From Fomitopsis serialis (Eukaryota; Basidiomycota; Agaricomycetes; Polyporales; Fomitopsidaceae), in the NCBI RefSeq assembly GCF_022376445.1, contig NW_025955074.1, positions 62,001 to 126,000 of the forward strand: a stretch of 64,000 nucleotides of DNA. Direction: 5' to 3'. Position numbers and translations under genes: made by a program. Positions 47,201 to 57,794 of this stretch are shown here, piece by piece (position 1 is the stretch's first letter; each line of letters opens with the position of its first letter). The notes beneath the pieces were generated by a model that worked only from the letters and a program-made list of their open reading frames with translations, did not search any database and had not been told where the DNA came from.

Positions 47201-47497
47201 TGGCCGCAAGAGCCCCTTGCTTATGTCGAGTGGTATGCTCGCTTCCCGCGAGCCCCGGATCCGACGCACCTCATGTACCCGGTGAGCAAGGCGCCTTTGA
47301 AAGCAGATGGTACACCTCAAGGCAAAGTTATTCCGTTGTCCCAAATCCGTCAGTCATGTCAACTTATTCCTACATTTCCTGGTCGGGCCCGAGGCGCCGT
47401 TCCGCATGATTGGACGTCTGACAATGTATTAGACAAGGCTAGTAGCTTCTTACTCAACAACTGGAGCGGCATGTATGCGTATCAAACTCTATGGTAG
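44231..47497 (+). CDS. Plavaka transposase, copy 1
   Basis: Four exons (44231-44947, 45000-45293, 45349-47044, 47115-47497) give 1029 residues, open throughout. A C2HC zinc finger lies at residues 22-45 (Cys22, Cys25, His38, Cys45), then an acidic linker. The RNase H-like DDE core begins about residue 340: STDKTQ (Asp354), TPDILHQ (Asp549) and NTEMFERLH (Glu702 or Glu705) are the candidate catalytic residues by analogy with CACTA transposases. A Cys cluster (CSKYGTCPKCHCP) interrupts the core. The last exon carries AWWPQEPLAYVEWY. It should act in the nucleus on the element ends. A partner gene follows 361 bases downstream. Confidence 0.92.
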
Positions 47498-47857
47498 CAT
47501 GATGCATTTTGCTTGTTGGCCTCTGATCGTCCTTTCACGTCAATAGATGAGGCAGTATGTATGCATTCCAGGCAGTATGGTAATATGACAATACATCTCA
47601 CCCATAAATGCGGTTACAATCTGAATGAGGACACATGGAATGAGGGCTATTCAATGTAACACAAGCGTACTACATGTGTACTCAAAACGGTCTTCAAGAA
47701 CTCGGCGAGAATTGAGATCAGTTGTGAGCGCTAAAGCACAGTATCGACCTCTCTCGCGTCCGTCCACACTGTGCTTGTGGGCACCACAGCAACTCTGCCG
47801 TTACTCTGCTCTTGAGAACTCGCTCAACTCGACGCTTAACTTCTCACCTCTATCACG

Positions 47858-48983
47858 ATGCCTCTTCATGATCCCCGGGTCCTCAAGCTTCTCGCACCGG
47901 TAGTGCCAACATATGATCGTGCCACCCGTAGTTCGGCGCCATGTTTGAGGATAGGGGGGGAGCTGTATCACATAACTGTCGTCTGCCTGGATCGACAGAG
48001 GCTGGGACAGTTGTTCAACTACGTGAGTTCCGTATTCATTCGTCATACATCACCCAGTGTGTGATGTACGATTGCTCGAACTGCCCCGCAACGCTTGCGT
48101 TGCCACAGGGAGACAAGAAAGTGTTGGACTTCACGCGCCAACAAGTCGATGCCCTCGATCCGCCCGCAAAGCTGGGCGGATGGATTCTTCTCGGAACTTT
48201 GGAAGAATGGCGACCGGTTTCTTCGGGCAGCACACCTCCCTCGAACGTTGTGCGCAGGGCGAAGGTTCCGGGCGCGCCTAGCCGGTACGTGGTACCCACG
48301 AAGATTGTAGTAGAGACGTTAGTCTACGCCTTGGTGAGTACCCATAGTTGTCCCGAAGGGCTGGCACAAATGTTCACAAGGATTAGGACCGGTACCCTCC
48401 TCTCGCGTTGCCTCTCGTATGGAATTTGCACAACGGAGTGATAGAGGTCTCCTTCCACCAGCCCCTCACCACGCAGCTGTTTCGTGGCCTCAATAGGTGG
48501 AAGAAGACTCCGCACGCACGTCGCACGACGTTTGATATCTTCAGCCTTGAACGCGGGGAATTTGCGCCCGCCGCCACGCACCCCCAACCCGGATCCGAAT
48601 CCTTTCGTCTGCAGCTCCCACTCACGTATATACCAGTCTTCAAGGCGCATTATGTCACTGTGGCGGAGTTTGCGGGGCAGTATTCACGCGGCGTTCGACG
48701 GTTGGTCCCTATGTGCTCAATGAAGATGAGCATGATGAACCTGGAGTTCCTATGGCCGGTTGACATGCCTCGCCGCCGTCGTTACCTGCGAGCCAATTGG
48801 CATGTCGAGTCACGGGGGAGCCCGGAAGGGGTTGTAGCGGTGCGGCCGCTGTTGGGTGTGGAGGGCTGTACTGTGGAGGAGGTGAGGTGGGACAGAGAAG
48901 AGAACGTGAAGGAGGAGGAGGAGGAGGAGGGGGTGCTGATGGGTCATGATGACAACGGTGGGATGGGGATGCAGTACAACTAG
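47858..48983 (+). CDS. Plavaka partner protein, copy 1
   Basis: Three exons (47858-48022, 48058-48333, 48387-48983) give 345 residues. The first intron is only 35 nt, against 55 nt in copy 2. Shared landmarks with copy 2 are a MP..DPRVL.LL start, CPATL, LDPPA(K/R)LGGWILLG, V(V/I)VETLVY, YPP..LPLVW and FLWPVDMP. The end is very acidic (run of Glu). No known domain is recognised. In both copies 1 and 2 it lies just downstream of the transposase in the same direction, so it is likely the second gene of the transposon; function not inferable. Confidence 0.78.
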
Positions 48984-49431
48984 TAGTAGGAATGGCGGAG
49001 GTCACTATCAATACCTCATGTGGTTACAGTACAAATGACAACTCACCAGTACAAATCCCATTGTGAAAGACGTTCAATACACCCCATCTGAAGACTGGCA
49101 CAGGTAGAGATTCAGACTAGTACTATTTTCTGTGAACAACTTGAAATGGCACACAAGGAAACAGTACTATTTTGTTGTGCAAGTAATTAGCTTGTAGCTG
49201 TCTGTGCAGGTATGCGAGGGCGCCCTAAATGAACGACAAATGAAATTCATAGCATTCTGTGAATGCTAAATTGCTCACAGTGTTCAGAGCGATTTTGACG
49301 GCTTGGGGGTGGGGCTCATTAGTTTCAGAGTGCGCAAGAACTGCTTTGAGAGGTCCACAACGCTTGGAAGGCTTTCCGGGCACTTTGGGAAATTCTCAAT
49401 CTCTTGGGCGGCAAAGGTGTTTTTCCTGATG

Positions 49432-49692
49432 TTGGCGCTCGGGACGTAGGCGGTGTGTATGCATTCCGCATCTCCGCTGCTGTCGAGATGCTCCAGGAGT
49501 CGCTGGAAGACTCCGTTGACGGCTGTGTTGCGACTCCGGTGGTTGCGCCAGCCTTCGACAACTCCGATGTTATCCCCATGGAGCCGTAGATGCTCACCTG
49601 TGCCTCGCGCCGACGTAATGCAGCGCGCGAGAAGCTCGAACCCGACTGCCTCGGCCCATCCAATGTCTCGTTCGCCGTCGAGTGTCCTCCAA
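49432..49692 (-). pseudogene. DIRS-type retrotransposon, RNase H piece
   Basis: Read on the - strand, all 261 bases are open in one frame and carry GWAEAVGFELL (first catalytic Glu), HGDNIGVVEGW (catalytic Asp) and NHRSRNTAVN, ending at AYVPSAN. The next part of the domain, NPADGPSRG, is at 33133 on the other side of element 1, in frame after removal. The left flank of a second Plavaka element starts at 49693, so the reverse transcriptase part expected upstream would lie beyond that element, outside the window. Confidence 0.8.
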
Positions 49693-49997
49693 CATCAGGA
49701 AAAACACCTTTGCCGCCCAAGCAATTGGAGATTTCCCATAGTGCCCGCCAAGCCTTCGAAGGCTCCAAAAGCTCTCAAAGTAATTTCTGCGCGGTATTGA
49801 CAAAGCGGATGTGGTCTCAAGTAGTAGTCATATGTCTTAACCTATTTTATGACGTGAATACTCTTGAGAGTGATCCTTGCATTCCTGCCTTTAATTGCTG
49901 GTTCATGCTGGTACAGACCCATCGGACTCAAAAGCTTGTCAAATAAACCCAGAGAATTGCTGGACTATTACATTGGAGTCACTGGGATTAACACGTA

Positions 49998-50540
49998 GGT
50001 AGGAACGGGGATTGTGGCCAGCAGGGCCAGCAAGTAAGGTGGGTGCAATGTTTTTTACCTCGACCCCCGTAGCCAATCCCGGCAGATGTACTACCTACTT
50101 CCTGCCGTACCAACTTGAACGCCCTTTCGCACTCTTGCCCCGACCGGTTTACTACTCGCTTTCAGCACCACGCGTCGCGCCTCCTCTCTACCAACCGATT
50201 GAACTAGTACTTGGCACGTACTCTGTGCCGCCAACGGCGGGAAGCTGCTCCTACCCTGCCGGGCGGTCTGGTACGTCCAGTCCGTGTTCCAGATTTGTCC
50301 TATTAGTACCCAATGAGCATGAGCATAGCGAACTTGAAGACGACTCCAGCGGGTGCGTACGCACGCAACTCAGGCCCACAAGTTCAAATTCAACATCTAC
50401 GCACCTGACAAGCCTCAGTAGTGATCAGTTGATATGATTCTCAATATATTTCATTGACTCACTTTCTAATGTCCTGGCTGAATGGCGCAAGATCTGAGCG
50501 GCAGTCTGACAGCAGCCTTTGCAAGTACACATTGAGTATC
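49998..50540 (+). repeat. Fragment C: truncated third copy of the element A/B sequence
   Basis: Matches 6580-6880 and 31190-31780 (for example CCGTAGCCAA.C.CGGCA and GCCAACGGCGGGAAGC), then jumps to the CAGTAGTGATCA part near the right end. It lacks both termini and has decayed, so it is a fossil copy inside element 2. Confidence 0.65.
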
Positions 50541-50649
50541 ATTCAAACCGGACTAACTAATAGTACATGATCAATTCGCAGCCCTCTCAGTGACCCCCAT
50601 ATTCCGTAGTACCGCATACACCGGCATCCCCATTACCTGATACTAACAC

Positions 50650-51730
50650 CTACTCTACGTCCTCCTCCCCATCCCACTTCACTTCCTCCACCGTACAGCC
50701 CACCTCGCCCAGCACCGGACGCACGGCCGCGAGCCGACGTTGCGAGCCCCACCACTGCCCCTCGACATGCCAATCAGCGCGTATGAGCTGACGGCGCTGC
50801 GGCATGTCCACCGGCCACAGGAACTCGAGGTCCATGATGTTCCTCTTCATCGAACACATGGGCTTCAAGGGTTGAATGCCGAGTGAGTGCTCGGCGGCGT
50901 CCTCGACGATGGTGAGGGTTGAGTCCTTGAAGACGGGGATGTAGGTGAGGGGGAGCGGCAGACGGAAGGAGGTGGAGCCGGGAGCGCGGTGTACGGACGC
51001 AGGACGGAACTTCCCCAGTTTGACGTCGAAGAGTTCGAATGTCGCAAGTTTCCGGAAACGATTCTTCTTGTACTTGTTGTACGCACCGATCACCTGCATG
51101 GCGATCGGCTGGTCGAAGGAAAGCTCAATCTCCCCGTTGTACAAGTCCCACACAAGGGGCAACACCATAGGGGGGTATGCATCCTGAGCCTTGTAAGCGG
51201 TTGCCCAGCATTCAGAACACTTATTAGCACTCACCAAGGTATAGACCAGCGTCTCCACTATGACCTTCATAGGTACAATCATCCTCCGCCCCGGCGCGCC
51301 GTGAGGAACCATCGGCCTCGGTACCACCTCGTCAGGCGTGTTCCGAGGATCCCGCAACCACTCCTCCATGAACCCGAGCAGAATCCATCCGCCCAGCCTA
51401 GCGGGTGGATCAAGAATGTCCATTAGGCTGCGGACGTACAGCAGCGTGTTGTCGTCTATCTGCACCGCCGATAGCGTTGCAGGGCAGACCGAGGTGTCGT
51501 GCACCATACACTGGGTGATAGACGTCGCAAAAAGAACGGATGACAGACGAATGCATCGCACTCACATAATCAAACAGTTCTCCAAGCCTCTTACGCTCCA
51601 GACAGACGATGGTGCTGCGGTAGATCTGGCGGGTTGAGCGGTCGCACGGGGCCGAGTTGCGGACGGCACTATCGAACGTTGGCAGGACACGCGAGAGAAG
51701 GTGGAGGACACGGGGATCGTAGACCGGCAT
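50650..51730 (-). CDS. Plavaka partner protein, copy 2
   Basis: Three exons (51730-51566, 51510-51235, 51183-50650) give 324 residues, open throughout and in phase. It is colinear with copy 1 at 47858-48983, with the same intron positions, and lies 229 bases downstream of its transposase. The C-terminus is shorter (ending WDGEEDVE), without the long Glu run. Conservation of both exons and introns between the two copies argues that it is a functional gene of the element. Function unknown. Confidence 0.78.
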
Positions 51731-51958
51731 CTTGACAGAGGAAACGAGCAATCGAGGGTAGAGTTGAGCGTTGGAAGAGTCGTTGTAGTGAGCAAAAGCC
51801 ACAGCGTGGCTGCGTGAGAAGTTGAGTTGGCGCTTTAGCGCTCACAACTGCTCACACGGCTCTCTGAACGCTTTGAGAGCTCTTGAAGCGCTCAGTATTT
51901 CGCAACGCGCTGCTTGTGTGCTCGCCCTGTTTGAATATAAAATTCGTTTACCATTGCC

Positions 51959-54900
51959 CTACCATACTGTCTGGTACGCGTACATACTGCCCCAATTATT
52001 AACGTGAAAGCTATTGGCCTTGTCCAATACATTGTCAGAGGTCCAGTCTCCCGGAACAATACTTTGCGACCCAACGGGAAACGTAGGGATGAGCTGACAG
52101 GACTGACGAATTTGAGATAAAGGGATGATTTTCCCTTGAGGCATACCATCTGATCTTGGAGGTGGCTTGCTCACGGAGTACATGAGGTGCGTAGGATCCG
52201 GGGCCCGGGAAAATCGAGCATACCATTCCACGTATGCGAGGGGCTCTTGCGGCCACCATGCGGGCGCGCCTCCACCTCCGCGCGATACTGGTAGAGTCTG
52301 GGGTAATTTGAAGACCACCTTGACTCTGGCTGCCCTTGTGCCTGTGTTTGTAGTGAGCTGGTTGTTCATCTTAGTAAAACACAGAATTCCACATACCTCT
52401 GACACCAGTCGATTCCGCCTCGTCATTGTCAAGCAGAATGACGGTGTCGAACCGACTCTTTCTCCCCTTCGCGGAGGACCCAGGAATCGCCTTCACCACG
52501 TCGACCTCAACCTTCCCATCCGACAACTCACAAGGCGTGAACTGAAACTTGTGATAAACGTCCACCCGGTCGATGGGCAGCCACGTTCGAGAGAGCTCGC
52601 GGCGCGTGAGACGAAGTTCTGGCGGTTGAAGGTCATTCAGGTAATGGGCCAAGGCCGTCGTGAATCCGGGAGCGTTGTGTTGCTCTTGGACCCGGCCAGG
52701 ATCCCGCTGCGGCGCCGGAGGGTACTTGGCGATCTTGATGGTATTCCCAACATTGACAACCTCTTCTCGACCTGCGCCCGCCTCTGTGATAGTATCCGTG
52801 GATGGGCCATCTCCACCTTCTTCAGGGTCGTCTGAACCGTCGCCATCCAGCTCCGCCAAACGCTCCTTCTGGAACGCTTCATACAGCGCCATCTTCTCCC
52901 GCCGCGAGATCCACCTCATCATTTGAGGGAATTCATCTCGGTGATTCGAGGCGCGCCACGCTTTCTTCGCAAAGTCAATGTGGAGGCGCTCGAACATTTC
53001 TGTATTGTAATTGTCAGTGGTGCCGAACTGACGGATAGAACTGACGTAGTGGAGAAGGGAGTGTAGTTTGGGAATGTTCAGGTGGTCGCGGATCTCGAGG
53101 GTGATGAGGACGTGCTTGTGTTGGTGGAATGTCTTCAATGCGTCTTCCATGTACCGTAGCGTAGTATCGTCGTGAGTGGGATATTGAGCTAGATAAATGA
53201 AATCCAGCAGCGAGCGGAAAGCCAGCATGACGGCCTTAGGGATCTTGCCTATGAGACAGCCCAGCAGGATGCGGGCCATCTCCTTCCGCTCTTTACCGGA
53301 TACCTGGGCGAGCGACGATATGCCGTGTTTGAAGTGACGTATGCCGAATGCCGGCGGAAGGCAGCGAAGACGACGATCCAGCTCCTTTGGTCCCAGCAAA
53401 TCTTGGCACCATGATAGGACGTGCTTGAAAACGCCCTGGTAGAGTTGATGCAGAACGTCTGGAGTGATAGAGAGGTGAATGTCGGTATAGGGCAAGTCAG
53501 CCCAGAACGGCTTTTTCACGTTACCGCTGATGTCCTGCTCCATGCAGCTCGCATCAGCAGCTGCAGCGTTACGGCTCGTCCTGAAGGCTTCTGAGATGAC
53601 TTGCGCAGTCCTTTCCGATGTACGAGGCTGGGCCGGTACGGGGTCCCCCAGTTTGTCGGCGGGACAATCGCATTTGGGGCACGTCCCGTACTTTGAGCAA
53701 GTCACAAGGCACTGCTCTGGGAAGTCGGCGACGTATGCCGCAAGAATGGGATGGACGCGCCGTACACAACCGTCGCCTCCAGTGACCTCCATGCCATCCA
53801 CACCGGCTTGCATAAGCGGTTTGAGGATGACGCGCATTGCGGCGTGGAAGAGCCTTTGCGCCCTCGACTTCCGCTCGCGTTTCGTGATCTTCTCCTTGTC
53901 GATTTTTGACACCGGAAGGTATCCTAGTAGAATACACGCATGTTGAGAGGGCTTGCGGCGAATGGCACGAGGGATGTTGCCGAGGGTGAGGTAAACAGGA
54001 TATGCTGACTTGTTTCCCGAGAACTGGGTCAGCTGCGTTTTGTCCGTAGATATGATCACGGGCGCAACAGCCGCACCCTCGGGCAGCAGTTCCTAGGACA
54101 CATTTTTAATTACGCGTACCAAGTTCTAATCTGTAAAGCGGACGAACCTGTACTGCGTTCCACCACAAGCCCGTCCACATTTCCGTGAAGATCCGTTTTG
54201 TCCGGGACCTGTCGGCGAACACTCGTCTCGGGCGATACACAATGTGCTTCGCATATGAAGGGTTGCCGAGGAGGGCCTTTATTGCCTCCAGTATGTCGCG
54301 GTAACGAACGAGGTGGGCCTCATCAGGTCTGTCGGGGAATGTAAGGGAGGAGGTGTTCCATGATGCCCGGTCGGGAATACCGTCGACCTTCATGAAGAGC
54401 TCCCGAACATCTTTGAAGGTGAGCCCAAGCTTCTCAACTACCTGTGAGGCGTGCATCAGTGTCAGATAGTACCAGTTTAGAAGTATAAAACCACTCACCC
54501 CAGGTATGCTCAAGAATCTGTTCAAGGACTTCTGCCCTACATCCTCGCTGATTATCCACTTAGCCACGCGCCAGTCGAGCTCAGACGCAAATGGTCTCCA
54601 TACTGCGTTACCGTCACACTCGTTTGGGGGCCTGTCTTCATCATCCACGTCCATTCTCTCGTCCGCCTCCGGCCCATCTGCATTGTCCACGTCCATCGGC
54701 TCGTCCTCATCCTCTTCTGCGAAATACGCCCTCCATGTTTCCACGATGGTCGGCTCCATGCGTATGACTCTCCCGGCCAGAGGGTCCTCTTCTTCGACTC
54801 TAGTATCCTCGTCGTCGTCCAGAGCAGGCACGGTTGGAACACGTAAAGGCGGGGGAGCCGGACGTGGGGCAGACGAAGAGGATGATGCTTCATTCTGGTT

Positions 54901-55215
54901 GCCAATGCTGGAGTTATCCACAGGCACAGGAAGGTCGAACCTGAAGAGATCCCTATTTTCCAACACGTCGCGAAAGTCGTCCCAGGTACCGTCCTCCTCG
55001 TCTTCTCTGGCCGCAACTTCCTCGACAATTTCCGCAACCGCTATCTCACCGAGCTCTCGATTTTTTCCTTTATTATACCACTTACACGATCGCGCACTTG
55101 ACAGGTGCGCTGCAAGACCTTGAGGCGTCTTGAGCACCTTGTCGCAAGCCGGACATGTGCGGTCATCTGCGTCACCGGGACGGACGTATGGCAACCCAGA
55201 TGCTCTGCCCCTCAT
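51959..55215 (-). CDS. Plavaka transposase, copy 2
   Basis: Four exons (55215-54499, 54441-54148, 54092-52397, 52341-51959) give 1029 residues, with each exon exactly as long as in copy 1. The C2HC finger (CPACDKVLKT), STDKTQ, TPDVLHQ, NTEMFERLH and the internal CPKCDCP cluster are all kept, so it should be active. An in-frame extension upstream to 55254 exists, but the start MRGRASG aligns with the other two copies. Most differences from copy 1 are in the acidic linker, as expected for related family members. Confidence 0.92.
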
Positions 55216-56009
55216 CGCAAAATATAGCACTGAAAATTCCATTAGCGCGTCCATAGAGTCGTCAAAAAATGAGGTATTCTCACCTGCAGTAGTTGACTGG
55301 GGACAGCAACTGGGGATAGCGAAATGGTGGGTCGTACCAGCTTGAAAGCACTTTGACGGCTTGGGAACTTCTGTGAACGGTGTCCCGCGCCTACGCGCGT
55401 CAACTCAATTTCTTATGAGGTAAAGTTGATCGCTTGCAACGTTCAGTCTCTCACACGCATCCGCGTATCTTCACTCTCTGCTCTCACCATCTGGTATCCT
55501 TGGGTTAAGTGTCTGTGAGTGCGCTGTAGAACTGGTGTCAATACTCACAATGTTTCAGATTATCCTCATAAGTGCGTGGCCATTCTGTACAGTCATCTAC
55601 ACCGTACTTATGCTGAGGGGTTTTATAATTCTAGTTGCGGTACAATGTGTCCGCCGTTTGATATTCATCACTACATCAGGAAAAACACCTTAGTCACCCA
55701 AGCAAGGCGCCCAGCTTTCAGAGCCCTACCAATCATTCCCAACCTCTTCTTGATCAGTTGCGGAGTGGTACCCGACTCGTGAAGACATTGTGTAGTAGTT
55801 CTGTAGCTTGCTTGACTCATGTGGTTTCAGTCGTGCTCTTCGTATTCATACTAGCTTCACGTTAATAGTGTGCAATCAAAGCCATTGTAAGCAGGTAAGT
55901 GTTATACCATTAGTCAGTGTTCCCTCGTAGTACAGCACATTACAAGCATATCAAGTCATACTACTAAGGCTACGGGTCATTATGTACAGTGCATACGAAG
56001 TCGGGCAAG

Positions 56010-57780
56010 CATGTACATGACGCCTTTGAGCTTGCCATTCTACGAGATCAGTGTGATGAACCTGCATCTGAGTTGATTCAGGTGGTCACGGTTGAGTGGG
56101 AGCTCGAGACCACGTTCAGGTTCTGCGCTCGTTCTCCTCGTCCGCCTCTGCCGCACCAAATCCATCACGTTTCGTGCCATTGATGGTCGCTGCAGGTGAC
56201 TGCGCCGTGCGGAGGCTCGCAGGGGGCATGTACACGCCGTCGTCCCATATCTTCTCGACGATGCCCATGCGGACGAACGCCCACATTGAGCATGTAGCGC
56301 GCAGGCGCGTGAGGCACCAGTGCGCCGTGCAGAGCGGGTATATCGTCGGTTTGGCTTGGGTATTGTTCTGCGGAGACAGCGGGAGGGACACGGGCAGCCC
56401 CGACGACGTCATCGCGATGCGGAAGATGTATACTGTGGTGGGGGCTCACTGGCTGGCGCGCGCGTGGCAGGGGATTGGCTGCGCGATTGCACGAGCGCGC
56501 CGGGGCCGGAGGAGAGGGTGTGGACAAGGGAGTTTTTGAAGCGAGATGCGGACCAGGTGTTGTTGATGGATGGTCGGTGGGATGTCGGAGACGGGAAGTT
56601 GGCCGTGGTAGGCGAACCTGAGGCGCTGTTGGACGGATAGATTATGCTAGTCCCGCAGAGAGCACATGAGATGTGGGTATTGTGTGATTGGCCAGGAATG
56701 GCGGAGGGCGCGAGTTCTTGCAAGAGCACAAGTGTAGGCATGGACTCGATGGAGAGTTCTCCGCCGTGGATGGCCGAAATGACGGATCTCCGCGACAGCC
56801 AGTTCAGTGAGGGCGCAAGGTCTAGCCGGACCGTCGGATCACTGCAAGCAGGTGTCAGCGCTATATGCATATTGTATATACAGACGAATATGACACACGA
56901 ATCGTCCGTCACTAGACGCCAGGAAAGGCAATGGGAGCAGCGTCGACATCGCTGGTGGATGTTGAGTCGCCGGACGTATTGAATTGAACGCAGGTGCGCG
57001 ATGAAGGACAAGTACTCTTGGTATGTATGGTGCATGCGAAGACAAGAGACGTCGAATGGCTGGACTTGGCTCATGCACCCGGTCGACCCACTTGCCATTA
57101 CCCATCGTAGCACGCATATCCTCCATCCACCCATCCGCACGCTCCTTCTCCGCCTGCAGTGTCTGCATCTGCGTCTGCAGCATCCCGACTACCTGCGTGA
57201 AGCGCACGCTCCGTCCCCTCCTCCTTCCGCTCGCTCTTCGCCTGCGCGATGCGCGCCTTCGCTACTATGCTGCTTGCCTGGTTGAAGAGCCCCGCGCTAA
57301 GGTCGGCAAGCTCCTTCTCGATCTGCGCACGCGCACTCTCCACCTGGCTGTGCTGCGCCGCCTCATCCGTCGCACACTTCATGAGGTGGTTCAGCGCTGT
57401 CGTGATGTGGTCCTTCTCGACGAGCGGTCCGGAGCTCGGCGCGGAGAGATGTTGCGCACGCTCGAGCTCGAGCTCGCCGATCTTGAGCGTCGCGCCGCGC
57501 AGGTTCGAGGTCGTGACGTGCGGCTCGTCCTCGACGTTGGACATGCGGTCGTACGACTTGACGAGTTTGCTATTCAACTGCAACCGCGACACCTCGAGAA
57601 GAGGTCTTGCACCTGCGAGCCCGCGCAGGGCTGTAGAGGCCGGTCGTCCACGTCGATGTCGACGTCCAAGTCGCTGGGGTGGTCATGATGGTGGTCGTAG
57701 TGATGGTGGAGCTCGTGATGATGATGAAGGTCACCAGCACATGGTACTGGTTCATTCGCAGGGCCTGTTCGCGCGCAAAG
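56010..57780 (-). pseudogene. Sec2-like Rab exchange factor, decayed
   Basis: In order on the - strand are an acidic/His-rich lead (VDIDVDDRPLQP), the coiled coil QLNSKLVKSYDRMSNVEDE, IEKELADLSAGLFNQAS and IVAKARIAQAKSERK (the Sec2p helical exchange domain), MLQTQMQTLQAEKERADGWM, then a C-terminal part with SDPTVRLDLAPSLNWLSRR, HNTHISCALCGT and a Trp/Cys-rich end (LCTAHWCLTRLRATCSMWAF). The frame changes at least three times (near 57600, 57240 and 57100), and at least one true intron remains (near 56900-56850). Sec2 proteins activate the Rab Sec4 in exocytosis. This copy cannot encode the full protein; it is probably a captured or dead duplicate. Confidence 0.7.
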
Positions 57781-57794
57781 CCGCAACAGCTAGG

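Larger units (their letters stand above)
33134..49431. mobile_element. Element 1: 16.3 kb cargo-carrying Plavaka transposon
   Basis: The left end is CATCAGGAAAAATGGCCTT and the right end, read inward, is CATCAGGAAAAACACCTTTG. The arms stay alignable for about 40 bases (shared CAAGA and TTGAGA). TT flanks both sides (33132-33133 and 49432-49433). Removing the element with one TT joins two parts of a retroelement RNase H in frame, so the borders are well fixed. Inside are, from left, a DUF6532 gene, an oxygenase gene and two unknown genes on the - strand, then the Plavaka transposase and a partner gene on the + strand. The gene set is read as transposase module plus cargo; whether all parts move together today is inference. 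Confidence 0.72.
49693..55673. mobile_element. Element 2: Plavaka transposon, left end present, right end not found
   Basis: Starts CATCAGGAAAAACACCTTTG with flank AA. Its first about 100 bases are an inverted near-copy of the right end of element 1 (49332-49431), both containing CCTTTGCCGCCCAAG. It holds fragment C, the partner gene and the transposase, in the same relative order as element 1. Upstream of the transposase, 55254-55510 still matches 43940-44230, after which similarity stops. No CCTGATG end follows; another CATCAGG end begins at 55674. It is either truncated or has element 3 nested inside it. Confidence 0.6.

Noticed and set aside
49325..49795. A 460-bp foldback or MITE-like element, with a 147-residue - strand ORF across it
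   Set aside because: The inverted arms are the facing ends of two larger elements. The 261 bases between them read in another frame as retroelement RNase H, and the ORF is a chimera of host and end sequence.
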